Notes under the pieces: model-generated
Database searches by the model: none
What the model was told of the DNA's origin: nothing
Seen by the model: only the letters and a program-made list of their open reading frames with translations
Program-made: the position numbers and the translations under genes
Part shown: positions 1 through 9,926 of the stretch, piece after piece
Layout of the letters: each line of letters opens with the position of its first letter
Position numbering within the stretch: the stretch's first letter is position 1
Source: Vibrio sp. DW001
GTDB lineage: Bacteria; Pseudomonadota; Gammaproteobacteria; Enterobacterales; Vibrionaceae
Assembly: GCF_029016285.1 (NCBI RefSeq)
Contig: NZ_CP091975.1
Coordinates: forward strand, 372,001-436,000
Direction: 5' to 3'
DNA: 64,000 bases

Positions 1-478
1 GTTCATAAAATGCTTTATCTTTGCGATAAATAACCTTTGCGTCACCGCGGCCATCCTCACATAGAAACTCATATTGAGTATTTTCTAGCGTGGCAACGTC
101 TGAATCTAGACTCGTTGTGGCTTTATCTGAAATGGTTTTTATCTGGCCATCATAAGAATGCACATTACCCTCAGCAACAACAATATTATCTTGCTGGTGC
201 AAGGTTATTGTATCAGCGGATATGCGCTTATGTCCTTGAGTAATAACAACGTCGCCGGTATAGGTCGCTTTATCGCCATTTATCGCTTCGACGTTATCAG
301 CTTCAACATGCACAGGGACCTCTGTGTCATTTTTGGTGGATGAATCCACAATCAAGCATTGATCTGTAGAGGGCATTTCCTGCACACTAGGGTCTTGTGA
401 CGTTTCAGCTTGAGTTGTTGGCACGAATACGGCTGCACTAATAGAAGCAGCTAACAATGTGCGAGGGAAAAGTAGCAT
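1..478 (-). CDS. lptD: LPS-assembly protein LptD, N-terminal part (runs off the left edge)
   Basis: The minus strand reads open from an ATG at 478 to the window edge (about 159 codons). Residues 1-23 look like a Sec signal peptide ending in PTTQA. The mature part continues with beta-rich, OstA-like sequence (VHVEADNVEAINGDKATYTGDV, in part), the periplasmic domain that meets LptA. In the family LptD is the outer-membrane barrel that, with LptE, inserts lipopolysaccharide into the outer leaflet. The C-terminal barrel lies outside the window. It is divergent from djlA, as in other gammaproteobacteria, which supports the call. Confidence 0.9.
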   Translation of the reverse strand, partial: MLLFPRTLLAASISAAVFVPTTQAETSQDPSVQEMPSTDQCLIVDSSTKNDTEVPVHVEADNVEAINGDKATYTGDVVITQGHKRISADTITLHQQDNIVVAEGNVHSYDGQIKTISDKATTSLDSDVATLENTQYEFLCEDGRGDAKVIYRKDKAFYE

Positions 479-706
479 CGAGTTTAACTATCCTGTGTAA
501 CTTGATTCATTCAGAGGTCAAATAGACCTGTTCTGATATAAAATGTTCCTTATAATAACCTGAACTTGTGATGATGGGCATCAAAAACAATCTTAACTAT
601 TGAGTTGTGTCGCTAATTCGAAGTTATTTTTAGTTCAAAGCAATTGAGCGTTCAAACAATGTAAGATCGCAATACATAACAAAAATTCATAATTGAGAGC
701 ATAATA

Positions 707-1564
707 ATGCACATTTTTGGCAAAATTTTAGGCATATTTTTTGGTTTCCTTTTTGGAGGAGCTTTTGGCGCGCTGTTTGGTTTGTTCTTAGGGCATCAGT
801 TTGATAAAGCAAGAAGACTTAGCCAAGCAGGATTTAGAGCATCCAGCGCATTCTCCGGCGGACCCAATCAAGCGGAAAAACAGGCAGAATTTTTTAAGGC
901 TGCTTTTTCTGTTATGGGACATGTTGCTAAAGCCAAAGGACAAGTAACCAAAGAAGAAATTCAGTTAGCCGATACGATGATGCAACGAATGAACCTTCGA
1001 GGGGATCAGAAAAAGGCGGCTCAAGATGCATTCCGCGAGGGGAAATCCAGTGGTTTTCCGTTGAACGAAATACTTGAACGGGTTCGTATATCCTCTGGAG
1101 GAAGGCATGATCTTTTACAGTTTTTCTTAGAGTTGCAAATATCAGCCGCATTTGCTGATGGCGACCTTCATCCTTCAGAAAGGACTGTTCTGCATGCTAT
1201 CGCTAAAGGGTTAGGGTTTTCAACTCAGCAGCTTGAACAGAGATTGCAAATGCAAGAGGCGGCCTTTCGTTTTCAAAGAGAGGGCGGTGCTGGCGGTTGG
1301 AATCATTCTCAAGGGCAAGGCGGGGCTTGGCAACAGGCAACGACAGCGGATCAGCTTACGGATGCTTACAAAGTATTAGGCATCACCGATGATGTGGATT
1401 CTAAAGAAGTGAAGCGAGCTTATCGTAAACTCATGAATGAACATCACCCAGATAAGCTTGTAGCAAAAGGTCTACCTCCTGAAATGATGGAAATGGCCAA
1501 AGAGAAAGCACAGGATATTCAAGCGGCTTACGACCTGATAAAGAAAGAGAAAGGGATTAAGTAG
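707..1564 (+). CDS. djlA: Membrane-anchored DnaJ-like co-chaperone DjlA
   Basis: This 285-residue protein has a glycine/phenylalanine-rich N-terminal membrane segment (about residues 5-30), a TerB-like helical domain (about 50-195), a Gly/Gln-rich linker (about 195-212), and a C-terminal J domain (about 218-285) with the HPD triad at 247-249. That order is the DjlA architecture. The family stimulates DnaK ATPase at the inner membrane and has been linked to envelope stress signalling. The ATG follows GAGAGCATAATA and is preceded by about 230 bp shared with divergent lptD. It looks intact; the function is from family knowledge. Confidence 0.95.
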   Translation: MHIFGKILGIFFGFLFGGAFGALFGLFLGHQFDKARRLSQAGFRASSAFSGGPNQAEKQAEFFKAAFSVMGHVAKAKGQVTKEEIQLADTMMQRMNLRGDQKKAAQDAFREGKSSGFPLNEILERVRISSGGRHDLLQFFLELQISAAFADGDLHPSERTVLHAIAKGLGFSTQQLEQRLQMQEAAFRFQREGGAGGWNHSQGQGGAWQQATTADQLTDAYKVLGITDDVDSKEVKRAYRKLMNEHHPDKLVAKGLPPEMMEMAKEKAQDIQAAYDLIKKEKGIK

Positions 1565-1572
1565 AACAAAGG

Positions 1573-1673
1573 TTCCCGTTTTCATGGGAATGACGACCTT
1601 AAGGTTGTCAAAGTCGGTTGTCTCCACGAAAGTGGAGACCTCAGAAGTACAATGCTTCCTGTTTTTATAGGAA
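1573..1673. repeat. Cluster of three REP-like short hairpins
   Basis: Three imperfect palindromes lie in a row between the convergent djlA and DUF547 genes: TTCCCG..TGGGAA followed by TGACGA (1573-1595), GTCTCCAC-gaaa-GTGGAGAC (1620-1639), and TTCCT..AGGAA (1656-1673). A related unit occurs at 13,074. This resembles the extragenic palindromes with a GGGAATGACG tail that are common in Vibrio genomes. They may also end transcription from both sides, but no strong T-run follows any of them. Confidence 0.55.
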
Positions 1674-1706
1674 CGGCAGTAATTGACTAGAGAAAGTACT
1701 GCACCA

Positions 1707-2489
1707 TTATTTGGCCTCATTGAGGTCCCAATTGTAATCGTATTTAACTTTATCGAGATGAAGAGAAAGCGTAGGTCTATATTTTTTTAGATGATTGGTT
1801 AGTGCTTCCTTAGAACCAAAATCTTCGGGAAACCACTCGTAAATAGAAGACAGTACAATGTTGTTACCTGACGGCTTAACACCTTTACTGCTATTGATGA
1901 AACTGCCTGCCGCTTGCTCTAACAACATCTCTTGATTCGCGGCATCAAATGCGACCGGTTGTAGGTTGGGGCAGCCTAAACTTGCACAATTGACCGCATA
2001 ATGAGTACGAGCATCTTGCCAGATTGGTCTTAGAATTCTGTGTTCAATATCGTTTAAGCTTAGCTTTTTACCTGTAACTACGACTATGTCATCACCCCAT
2101 GGACCAAAGCTAAACAATCCACCTAGTTTGGTAATAGATTTGATAGGGTAGTTGTCCAGAATAACATTCACGGTCAGCGCGTTATATAAATTTACCCAAT
2201 AAGCGTATTGTTCTGCTTTGTTGTAGGTTCGAGGATCGAGCTTAGCCATGCCTGATATATAGGATCTGAGCTGTTGCTTATCAGATGGAGTTACGTGTTT
2301 ATAACGAACAAGCGTATTTTCTTTCTTTTCAACAAGATAATTGTCTAAAAAATATTGCCATTTAAGATGAGAGATAACGTGAGTATTTTGCTCGTCCGCT
2401 CGGTTCCAATAGTCCCAAAGCTCGGCTTTTGGCGCTGAAAAGGAAAAAGTAGAGAAGAGTAAGCTAATGCAAAGTAATAAATATTTCAT
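1707..2489 (-). CDS. DUF547 domain secreted protein
   Basis: This 260-residue protein starts with a signal peptide (about 1-18, cleavage near SFSA). It then carries a DUF547-type domain, recognisable from YWVNLYNALTV, the segment around ITKLGGLFSFGPW, and the NCASLGCPNL motif (two cysteines). It is probably periplasmic. The biochemical role of DUF547 is unknown to me. The gene stands alone: it converges with djlA and is separated from leuD by about 160 bp. Confidence is high for the family and low for any function. Confidence 0.8.
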   Translation of the reverse strand: MKYLLLCISLLFSTFSFSAPKAELWDYWNRADEQNTHVISHLKWQYFLDNYLVEKKENTLVRYKHVTPSDKQQLRSYISGMAKLDPRTYNKAEQYAYWVNLYNALTVNVILDNYPIKSITKLGGLFSFGPWGDDIVVVTGKKLSLNDIEHRILRPIWQDARTHYAVNCASLGCPNLQPVAFDAANQEMLLEQAAGSFINSSKGVKPSGNNIVLSSIYEWFPEDFGSKEALTNHLKKYRPTLSLHLDKVKYDYNWDLNEAK

Positions 2490-2595
2490 AGATAACCCAA
2501 TTGAAGAATATGTTCATTAGGATAGACCATGAGAGTGAGAATTAAATTTCATTGAATTGAAATTGATTAGGTAGGACCTGATCCGATTGAAGAAG

Positions 2596-2641
2596 AGCCA
2601 GTCCTGAAGGAATGAATCGAATCACTCGCTCAGAACTGGCT
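2596..2641 (-). terminator. Hairpin after leuD, possible end of the leu operon
   Basis: A 12-bp stem (AGCCAGTCCTGA with TCAGAACTGGCT, one G-U pair) sits about 10 bp downstream of the leuD stop on the minus strand. The trailing sequence is only moderately T-rich, so this is a weak intrinsic terminator or an mRNA 3' end stabiliser. Confidence 0.4.
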
Positions 2642-2651
2642 TCTGCCATGT

Positions 2652-3254
2652 TTACTTCATATACGTCGGGATATTATCTTCATATGCAGAGATTTTTTCT
2701 TCATGTTGAAGCGTTAATCCAATATTGTCTAAGCCGTTAAGTAAGCAGTGGCGACGGAACTCATCTATTTCAAATGAATACTGTTTGTCGTTTGCGGTTA
2801 CTTTCATCGCTTCTAAATCAACGGTAACCTGAGCGCCTTCGTTTGCTTGAACAAATTGGAATATATCATCCACTTCTTGATCGGTTAAGCGGACAGGAAC
2901 CATTTGATTGTTGATAGAATTGCCGTAGAAAATATCAGCAAAACTCGGCGCAATCATTACCTTGATACCATAATCTGCCAGTGCCCACGGTGCATGTTCG
3001 CGTGACGAACCACAACCGAAGTTTTCACGAGCGATGAGGATTGAAGCGCCCTGGTAACGAACCTCATTCATGACAAATTCAGGATTAGGTTGCTGACCAG
3101 CATCATCGAGAAAGCGCCAATCATTAAATAGGTGCTGACCAAAACCTAATCGTGTTACTTTTTGAAGAAACTGTTTTGGAATAATGGCGTCCGTATCGAT
3201 ATTTGCAAGATCCAAAGGGACAACTAAGCCTGTGTGATTTTTAAAACCTGACAT
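2652..3254 (-). CDS. leuD: 3-isopropylmalate dehydratase small subunit
   Basis: LeuD (200 residues) pairs with LeuC to isomerise 2-isopropylmalate to 3-isopropylmalate in the cytosolic leucine pathway. The start chosen is the ATG at 3254, preceded by TAAGGAGCAA; a longer open frame to 3299 has no ribosome site. Family motifs include [13 protein letters not shown] near the N-terminus and [13 protein letters not shown] in the middle. It lies 10 bp after leuC and is the last gene of the operon. It is intact and of normal length. Confidence 0.97.
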   Translation of the reverse strand: MSGFKNHTGLVVPLDLANIDTDAIIPKQFLQKVTRLGFGQHLFNDWRFLDDAGQQPNPEFVMNEVRYQGASILIARENFGCGSSREHAPWALADYGIKVMIAPSFADIFYGNSINNQMVPVRLTDQEVDDIFQFVQANEGAQVTVDLEAMKVTANDKQYSFEIDEFRRHCLLNGLDNIGLTLQHEEKISAYEDNIPTYMK

Positions 3255-3264
3255 TGTTTGCTCC

Positions 3265-4662
3265 TTATAGTTTACGAATATCAATGAAATGACCAGCAAT
3301 TGCGGCAGCAGCAGCCATCGCTGGACTGACTAAGTGTGTACGACCATCACGACCCTGACGACCTTCAAAGTTACGATTACTGGTTGAAGCACAACGCTCT
3401 TTTGGACCTAAGCGGTCATTATTCATCGCTAGACACATAGAGCAGCCTGGCAAACGCCATTCAAAACCAGCGTCGATAAATATTTTATCAAGGCCTTCTT
3501 GCTCCGCTTGAGCTTTCACTTGCTCAGATCCAGGAACGATCAATGCTTGAACGTGATCGGCAACTTTGCGACCTTTTGCAATCGCCGCGGCTGCACGCAT
3601 ATCTTCTATACGAGAGTTTGTACATGAACCAACAAACACTTTATCCACGTTATAGTCAGTTAATGCTTTTCCCGCTTCTAAGCCCATATAGGCTAATGCC
3701 TTTATAGCGGAAGCTTTTTCTGCTGCGTCTGCAAAATTTTCAGGAGCAGGGATAGGTTCATCGACAGCGATAACCTGACCCGGGTTCGTTCCCCAGGTGA
3801 CTTGAGGTTTAATGCTCGAAGCTTCAAGGATGACAGTTGCATCAAAGGTTGCATCATCATCTGTTTTTAACGACGACCAATATTCAATCGCGGCATCCCA
3901 GTCAGCACCTTTAGGGGCAAATTCACGGCCTTGGATATAGTCAAAAGTGGTTTGGTCTGGTGCGACAAGCCCTGCTTTAGCTCCAAGTTCAATGGCCATA
4001 TTGCAGACCGTCATACGACCTTCCATTGAAAGATCACGTATCGCCTCACCACAGAACTCAACGACATAACCTGTACCGCCGGCCGCGGTTGTTTTGCCGA
4101 TGATCGCCAGTACGATATCTTTCGCTGTTATGCCGTCAGCTACCTTGCCTTGGACATCTATTTTCATCGTTTTAGCGCGATCTTGCTTTAATGTTTGCGT
4201 TGCTAATACATGCTCCACTTCGGATGTACCAATACCAAAAGCCAGAGAACCGAAAGCGCCGTGTGTTGCTGTATGTGAATCACCACACACAATGGTCATG
4301 CCTGGAAGGGTAATACCTAACTCAGGCCCCATAACATGAACAATGCCTTGGTATTTATGGTTTAGATCATAAAGGGTAACACCGAATTCCTCACAGTTTT
4401 TCGATAAAGTTTCCATTTGAATTCTAGCCATTTCGCCAGAAGCGTTAATGTCTTTGGTGGTCGTGGATACATTGTGATCCATTGTGGCAAAGGTTTTACC
4501 CAACTGACGTACTTTACGACCTTTCTCACGCAAACCATCAAACGCTTGCGGTGACGTGACTTCGTGAACTAAGTGGCGGTCGATATATAGAATCGGGTTT
4601 TCGCCTTCGGCTGCAACAGCAACGTGCGCAGCGTAGACTTTTTCATATAAGGTTTTAGACAT
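3265..4662 (-). CDS. leuC: 3-isopropylmalate dehydratase large subunit
   Basis: LeuC (465 residues) is the aconitase-fold catalytic subunit of isopropylmalate isomerase. The three [4Fe-4S] cysteines are visible: C347 in GSCTNSR, and C407 and C410 in GCSMC, at the positions expected for the family. [14 protein letters not shown] (about 125-138) is the usual active-site stretch. It is preceded by AAGGAAGAAGCA. It is fourth of five in the leuLABCD transcript, with a 121-bp gap to leuB that holds a perfect hairpin at 4687-4710. Confidence 0.98.
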   Translation of the reverse strand: MSKTLYEKVYAAHVAVAAEGENPILYIDRHLVHEVTSPQAFDGLREKGRKVRQLGKTFATMDHNVSTTTKDINASGEMARIQMETLSKNCEEFGVTLYDLNHKYQGIVHVMGPELGITLPGMTIVCGDSHTATHGAFGSLAFGIGTSEVEHVLATQTLKQDRAKTMKIDVQGKVADGITAKDIVLAIIGKTTAAGGTGYVVEFCGEAIRDLSMEGRMTVCNMAIELGAKAGLVAPDQTTFDYIQGREFAPKGADWDAAIEYWSSLKTDDDATFDATVILEASSIKPQVTWGTNPGQVIAVDEPIPAPENFADAAEKASAIKALAYMGLEAGKALTDYNVDKVFVGSCTNSRIEDMRAAAAIAKGRKVADHVQALIVPGSEQVKAQAEQEGLDKIFIDAGFEWRLPGCSMCLAMNNDRLGPKERCASTSNRNFEGRQGRDGRTHLVSPAMAAAAAIAGHFIDIRKL

Positions 4663-4686
4663 TGCTTCTTCCTTGATGGAGTCGAC

Positions 4687-4710
4687 TGGCTACTCGGTAT
4701 GGAGTAGCCA
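4687..4710 (-). other. Hairpin in the leuB-leuC intergenic gap
   Basis: TGGCTACTC and GAGTAGCCA form a perfect 9-bp stem with a 6-base loop about 25 bp before the leuC start. No T-run follows on the minus strand, so it is more likely an mRNA processing or stability element than a terminator. Confidence 0.4.
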
Positions 4711-4783
4711 TTTTCTATTGAGTTAAACGTTTTTATTCATGTAACTGTTTTTATTCGCAAAAATGCTACTAGCACAAATGCTA

Positions 4784-5911
<1,128 letters not shown>

Positions 5912-5914
5912 TTA

Positions 5915-7468
5915 TCAAACGGTTTGTGTATTTTTTTTCGACTGCTTAATCTCGGCAACCTGATCCGCACGATGAATGCTGTTGATGACATGCAATAGTG
6001 CTTGGCCTGAAGCCTCTACGATATCGGTGGCTAGACCTGTTCCGTGGTATTTACAGCCTTTATAATTAGCAATAATGTCAGCTTGACCAAGGCCATCTTC
6101 GCCTTCACCTTTTGCAGTGAGATCGAACTTATCCAACACTATTTCATATCCAGTTAAGCGATAGATACATTGATAAAGAGCATCGACTGGGCCGTTACCT
6201 ACAGCAGCCTCACATTGCTCTTTATCGCCACATTGTAATTTGATTGAAGTGGTTGCCATTACGCTACCCGATTGTACGCTCAAGTAGTTCAATTTGTAGA
6301 AGTCATCTTCATCACGAAGATTAGCAAAATGCATTAATGCTTCTAGGTCATAATCGAAGATTTGGCCTTTACGATCCGCGAGTTTTAAGAAGTCATCATA
6401 AAGCGCATCAAGATTGTATGACTCTTCTTTGTAGCCCATGTCATCCATATGACTTTTAACTGCTGCTCTGCCACTACGACTGGTCAAGTTCAACGCTTTG
6501 TTTTTAAGCCCAATAGATTCAGGCGTCATAATCTCGTAGGTATTTTTGTTTTTCAATACGCCATCTTGATGGATACCAGAGGAGTGACTAAATGCGTTAG
6601 CACCGACAATCGCTTTGTTATCTTGAATCGGCATATTACATAGCTGACTAACAAGGCGGCTCGTGCGGTGTATCTCATCGTGTTTTAGACCCGTGTGAAC
6701 CCCCATCAAATCTGAACGGGTTTTGATTATCATCGCTATTTCTTCTAGCGAGCAATTACCTGCACGTTCACCAATACCATTAATAGTACCTTCAACCTGA
6801 CGAGCGCCTGCCTGAACGGCAGTAATGGAGTTTGCGACCGACATGCCCAAATCGTCGTGGCAGTGAACAGAGATAACCGCCTTATCGATATTAGGTACAC
6901 GGTTGAAAAGTTGTTCGATAATGCGACCAAATTCACTCGGTACGGTGTATCCGACAGTATCCGGAATATTGACAGTTGTTGCGCCAGCATTGATTGCAGC
7001 TTCAACCATACGACATAGATTATCGATAGGCGTACGCCCTGCATCTTCGCAAGAAAATTCCACATCATCGGTATAGTTCCGAGCGCGTTTTACTGCTTGA
7101 ACGCCCATCTCCACGACATCATCATAATCGCGGCGTAATTTGTCTTTTACATGAATCGTTGAGGTAGAAATAAACGTATGGATTCGAAATGCTTCTGCCA
7201 CTTTTAAGGATTCAGCTGCAACATCAATATCCTTGGCTACCGCCCTTGACAGTGCACAGATACGACTACCTTTGATGTTTTTAGCAATGGTTTGCACAGA
7301 TTTAAAGTCACCAGGCGAGGAAACAGGAAACCCTGCTTCTATTACATCGACACCGAGACGTTCGAGGGCATAGGCGATCTGCAACTTCTCTTTTACCGTT
7401 AAGCTTGCTGAAAGTGCTTGTTCGCCATCACGCAATGTGGTGTCGAATATAATGACTTGATCGTTCAT
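5915..7468 (-). CDS. leuA: 2-isopropylmalate synthase
   Basis: LeuA (517 residues) condenses acetyl-CoA with 2-oxoisovalerate, the committed step of leucine synthesis. The N-terminal TIM-barrel shows [10 protein letters not shown] (about 9-18) and the metal-binding [19 protein letters not shown] and HSSGIHQDG follow. The C-terminal regulatory domain (about 390-517) is the one that gives leucine feedback inhibition in the family. The ATG is preceded by AGGAAGCAGGT. It is the first structural gene after the leuL leader and attenuator. Confidence 0.98.
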   Translation of the reverse strand: MNDQVIIFDTTLRDGEQALSASLTVKEKLQIAYALERLGVDVIEAGFPVSSPGDFKSVQTIAKNIKGSRICALSRAVAKDIDVAAESLKVAEAFRIHTFISTSTIHVKDKLRRDYDDVVEMGVQAVKRARNYTDDVEFSCEDAGRTPIDNLCRMVEAAINAGATTVNIPDTVGYTVPSEFGRIIEQLFNRVPNIDKAVISVHCHDDLGMSVANSITAVQAGARQVEGTINGIGERAGNCSLEEIAMIIKTRSDLMGVHTGLKHDEIHRTSRLVSQLCNMPIQDNKAIVGANAFSHSSGIHQDGVLKNKNTYEIMTPESIGLKNKALNLTSRSGRAAVKSHMDDMGYKEESYNLDALYDDFLKLADRKGQIFDYDLEALMHFANLRDEDDFYKLNYLSVQSGSVMATTSIKLQCGDKEQCEAAVGNGPVDALYQCIYRLTGYEIVLDKFDLTAKGEGEDGLGQADIIANYKGCKYHGTGLATDIVEASGQALLHVINSIHRADQVAEIKQSKKNTQTV

Positions 7469-7539
7469 ACCTGCTTCCTTTTCGTGTCTATGTTAACCAT
7501 TTGTCTCTGTTAACTGTCTGTTGAGTTTTATTTAGTTAT

Positions 7540-7567
7540 AAAAAAGCCCGCTTGTTAGCGGGCTTTT
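7540..7567 (-). terminator. leu operon attenuator terminator
   Basis: AAAAGCCCGC and GCGGGCTTTT form a perfect stem followed by a T-run on the minus strand. It sits between the leuL leader ORF and leuA. Its position about 30 bp after the leader stop and before the first structural gene matches a transcription attenuator. Confidence 0.88.
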
Positions 7568-7598
7568 AGAAATCTATGTGGTGTTTTTCGTCCACTGC

Positions 7599-7661
7599 CT
7601 ACCCGCGCGATTGTTTCACGATAAGGAGGAGGTTGAGGAGTGTCGAAAAATTAAATGTCAT
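7599..7661 (-). CDS. leuL: leu operon leader peptide
   Basis: A 20-codon ORF on the minus strand reads MTFNFSTLLNLLLIVKQSRG then stop. It has five leucine codons clustered as LL-N-LLL, directly upstream of a terminator-like hairpin and leuA. This is the hallmark of leucine attenuation: leucine scarcity stalls ribosomes at the Leu codons and favours an antiterminator. The start is preceded by TTTGGAAAAGAATATAAA. Recognition is from codon content and position; the peptide differs in sequence from the E. coli leader. Confidence 0.88.
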   Translation of the reverse strand: MTFNFSTLLNLLLIVKQSRG

Positions 7662-7710
7662 TTTATATTCTTTTCCAAAAGTAAATGATATCCACAAATT
7701 TATGTTTCAA

Positions 7711-7743
7711 TTAGTACCGCACTAGATGACTTGCGTCAAGTCA
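7711..7743 (-). promoter_or_regulatory. leu operon promoter with overlapping palindrome
   Basis: On the minus strand TTGACG (7734-7739) and TACTAA (7711-7716) are 17 bp apart, a good -35 and a weaker -10, about 50 bp upstream of leuL. The -35 is embedded in the palindrome ATGACTTG-CGT-CAAGTCAT (7726-7744), which could be a regulator site. The regulator is not identified. Confidence 0.6.
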
Positions 7744-7918
7744 TATGTTGGGTTTTTATTCAAAATTATACATGAGTGAAAATACCATAAATCATTCTTG
7801 TTTTTAAAGTGCTGCATACCCACGCCACGATTCTACAAGGAAATGCGTTATTAATTAATCGAATAAACAAATATTGATGAATTAAACGAGTACCATCTTA
7901 AGGCCAAAGACAACTATA

Positions 7919-7936
7919 ATTAATCAGTTGATTAAT
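7919..7936. promoter_or_regulatory. Candidate TetR autoregulatory operator
   Basis: ATTAATCA-GT-TGATTAAT is a perfect 8-bp inverted repeat (9 bp with the flanking A/T pair). It lies 12 bp upstream of the TetR gene ATG and touches its ribosome-binding region. TetR regulators commonly bind such palindromes near their own start. Assignment is by position only. Confidence 0.6.
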
Positions 7937-7948
7937 TGGAGCATAATT

Positions 7949-8611
7949 ATGTCACGGAAAGCGGGTAGGCCTAGCGAGAGCACTCAGGCGCGAGAGAAAT
8001 TGATTAGTCATGCTCGAGAGCTCTATATGGTGATGCCGTATGAGAAGGTATCTACTCGATTGGTGGCAGACAGTGCCGGCGTAAATATTGCCATGATTCG
8101 TTATTATTTCGGTAATAAGCAAGGTTTATTCGAAACGGTAATCCGTGAAACTATGGAGCCGATTAATCAGCAGATGAAGGCGATGGTTAAATCTTCTAGT
8201 CAAGAGAGTTTAATTGGTTTAATGCGGGCTTATTATCAAACTATGGTTAATACACCTGAATTTCCTCGCTTGATAGCCCAGATAATGAATATGTCTGAAT
8301 CGGATATGCAGCGCAGACTAATTGAAAAAATATTCAAAGAGGTGACAAAACCGGCACAAGAAACGATGTTTAATCGTCTTTTGGAAGAAGGTGTCCTCAG
8401 AGAAGGCGTCGACCCAAAACTGTGTCGTGTTACTTTTATTAGTATGATGGTATTTCCTTTTATCGCCCCTCGCGCCATGCTGGAGTTTCATGGTGTAGAG
8501 CTAAACTCGTCGTTTCTTGAACAACTTTTAGAACATAATATAAAAACCTTAACACATGGTTTTTTGTCACCAGAACATCAAATTTCTCTTGGGGAAAATA
8601 ATGAACATTAA
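7949..8611 (+). CDS. TetR/AcrR family transcriptional regulator
   Basis: This 220-residue protein has an N-terminal helix-turn-helix (about 10-55: ARELYMVMPYEKVSTRLVA and the recognition-helix segment IAMIRYYFGNKQGLF) and an all-helical ligand-binding domain. The ATG at 7949 has GGAGCATAATT before it; an in-frame TTG at 7928 lies inside the candidate operator and is less likely. Its 3' end overlaps the adaptor gene by 11 bp, so regulator, adaptor and pump look co-transcribed. By family analogy it represses the operon until an effector binds. The effector is unknown. Confidence 0.9.
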   Translation: MSRKAGRPSESTQAREKLISHARELYMVMPYEKVSTRLVADSAGVNIAMIRYYFGNKQGLFETVIRETMEPINQQMKAMVKSSSQESLIGLMRAYYQTMVNTPEFPRLIAQIMNMSESDMQRRLIEKIFKEVTKPAQETMFNRLLEEGVLREGVDPKLCRVTFISMMVFPFIAPRAMLEFHGVELNSSFLEQLLEHNIKTLTHGFLSPEHQISLGENNEH

Positions 8612-9926
8612 TCGCAAACTTCTTTTCTTTCCAGTTTTGGCTATTGGTATTGTTATTCTGTTTACTGCGATCAAAATGAAGCCGGATCTCTCTGTCAAAC
8701 CCGCTGGGGATAGAGCGCGATTAGTTAAAGTGATGCCTTTAGAGCTAAAGGCGATGGCACCAATTGCAATCGGTTTTGGAAAGGTTGCGCCTAAGTTTGA
8801 GTGGAAAGCGATTGCTGAGGTTACGGGTAAGGTTGTTTACAGAAATCCTGAGTTAGAAAAAGGTCGTATTCTTCAAGCAGGAACAGAGGTATTGCGAATC
8901 GACCCACTAGATTATGAATTGAAACTTGCCCAAGCAGAAGCCGATCTAAGTTCCAGTAAAACGCAATTAGCCAAGCTTAATCAAGAAGAAAAAAATCTAA
9001 AAGGAACAGTGAAGATAGAGAAAAACCGACTTTCAATCAGTCAAAATGAACTGGATAGAAAGCTTAATCTAAAAAAAAGAGGGCTTACTTCCCAATCTGA
9101 TGTTGATCAGCAAAACCAAACCTATCTGTCCCAGCAAAAACTGGTACAGGATATGCAAAATCAGTTGTCTCTCTATCCCGATGAAAGAAAAGTGTCTCAA
9201 GCTCAGGTAAAAGTAAATGAATCTAAGGTAACAGAGGCAAAACGCTCATTAGAGAAAACCTCGATTGTATTACCGCAAGACCTTCGTATTGCCGAGGTCG
9301 ATATTGAAGACAATCAAGTTGTGAACCTTCAACAAACGATGGTGACAGCACATGGTACTAATACGATGGAAGTGGAAGCACAGTTGTCTATTCATGATTT
9401 GCAATTGATTGCCTCTAGTTTGGCCTATTTCATAAACAATGATTCAGGCGTTTCACAACCAGACATGAGTGGCATTACCTCTTGGATTGAGTTGTCTAGT
9501 GGTAGTTTGACCGCACGTTGGTCAGCAAAAGTCGCTCGTATAAGTGAAACGGTGGATGCTACTCAGGCGACAGCTGGGGTTATTTTAGAAATCGAGCAAG
9601 ATTATTCAACGTTAAACGCGAGCAATATACCGCCACTAGTGAATGGTATGTTCGTTAGTGCTGAACTCATTGGTCAAGAAAACCCCAGTTGGGTTATACC
9701 TGAGCGTGCGCTTCATGGTGACAGCGTGTATATCATGGATGTGGACAATAAGTTAGATATCCGACCTGTCTCCGTTTTGTATCGTCGAGATAACCAGGTA
9801 GTGATTGATGGTGAATTAGAACACGGAGAGAGGTTGGTATTAAATGATTTATTACCGGCTCTACAAGGAATGCTGCTCAAAATCGAAGATGCACAGCCAG
9901 TACCAAATGAGGAGGATGCGGCATGA
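8601..9926 (+). CDS. RND efflux periplasmic adaptor (membrane fusion protein)
   Basis: This 441-residue adaptor has one N-terminal hydrophobic anchor (about 5-24) and no lipobox. A barrel/lipoyl half (GKVVYRNPELEKGRIL), a long coiled-coil hairpin (about 110-215, rich in K/Q/E), a second lipoyl half (IVLPQDLRIAEVDIEDNQVV) and membrane-proximal beta domains follow. The ATG at 8601 overlaps the TetR gene; a longer frame from 8556 is inside that gene and unlikely. It would bridge the pump to an outer-membrane channel. No TolC-like gene is adjacent, so a channel encoded elsewhere is inferred. Confidence 0.9.
   Translation: MNINRKLLFFPVLAIGIVILFTAIKMKPDLSVKPAGDRARLVKVMPLELKAMAPIAIGFGKVAPKFEWKAIAEVTGKVVYRNPELEKGRILQAGTEVLRIDPLDYELKLAQAEADLSSSKTQLAKLNQEEKNLKGTVKIEKNRLSISQNELDRKLNLKKRGLTSQSDVDQQNQTYLSQQKLVQDMQNQLSLYPDERKVSQAQVKVNESKVTEAKRSLEKTSIVLPQDLRIAEVDIEDNQVVNLQQTMVTAHGTNTMEVEAQLSIHDLQLIASSLAYFINNDSGVSQPDMSGITSWIELSSGSLTARWSAKVARISETVDATQATAGVILEIEQDYSTLNASNIPPLVNGMFVSAELIGQENPSWVIPERALHGDSVYIMDVDNKLDIRPVSVLYRRDNQVVIDGELEHGERLVLNDLLPALQGMLLKIEDAQPVPNEEDAA

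Noticed and set aside
37..343. Two plus-strand ORFs at the left edge
   Set aside because: They are antisense shadows of lptD.
7949..8611. LeuO as the regulator divergent from leuA
   Set aside because: The gene next to the leu operon is a TetR-type regulator overlapping the efflux genes, not a LysR-type LeuO.
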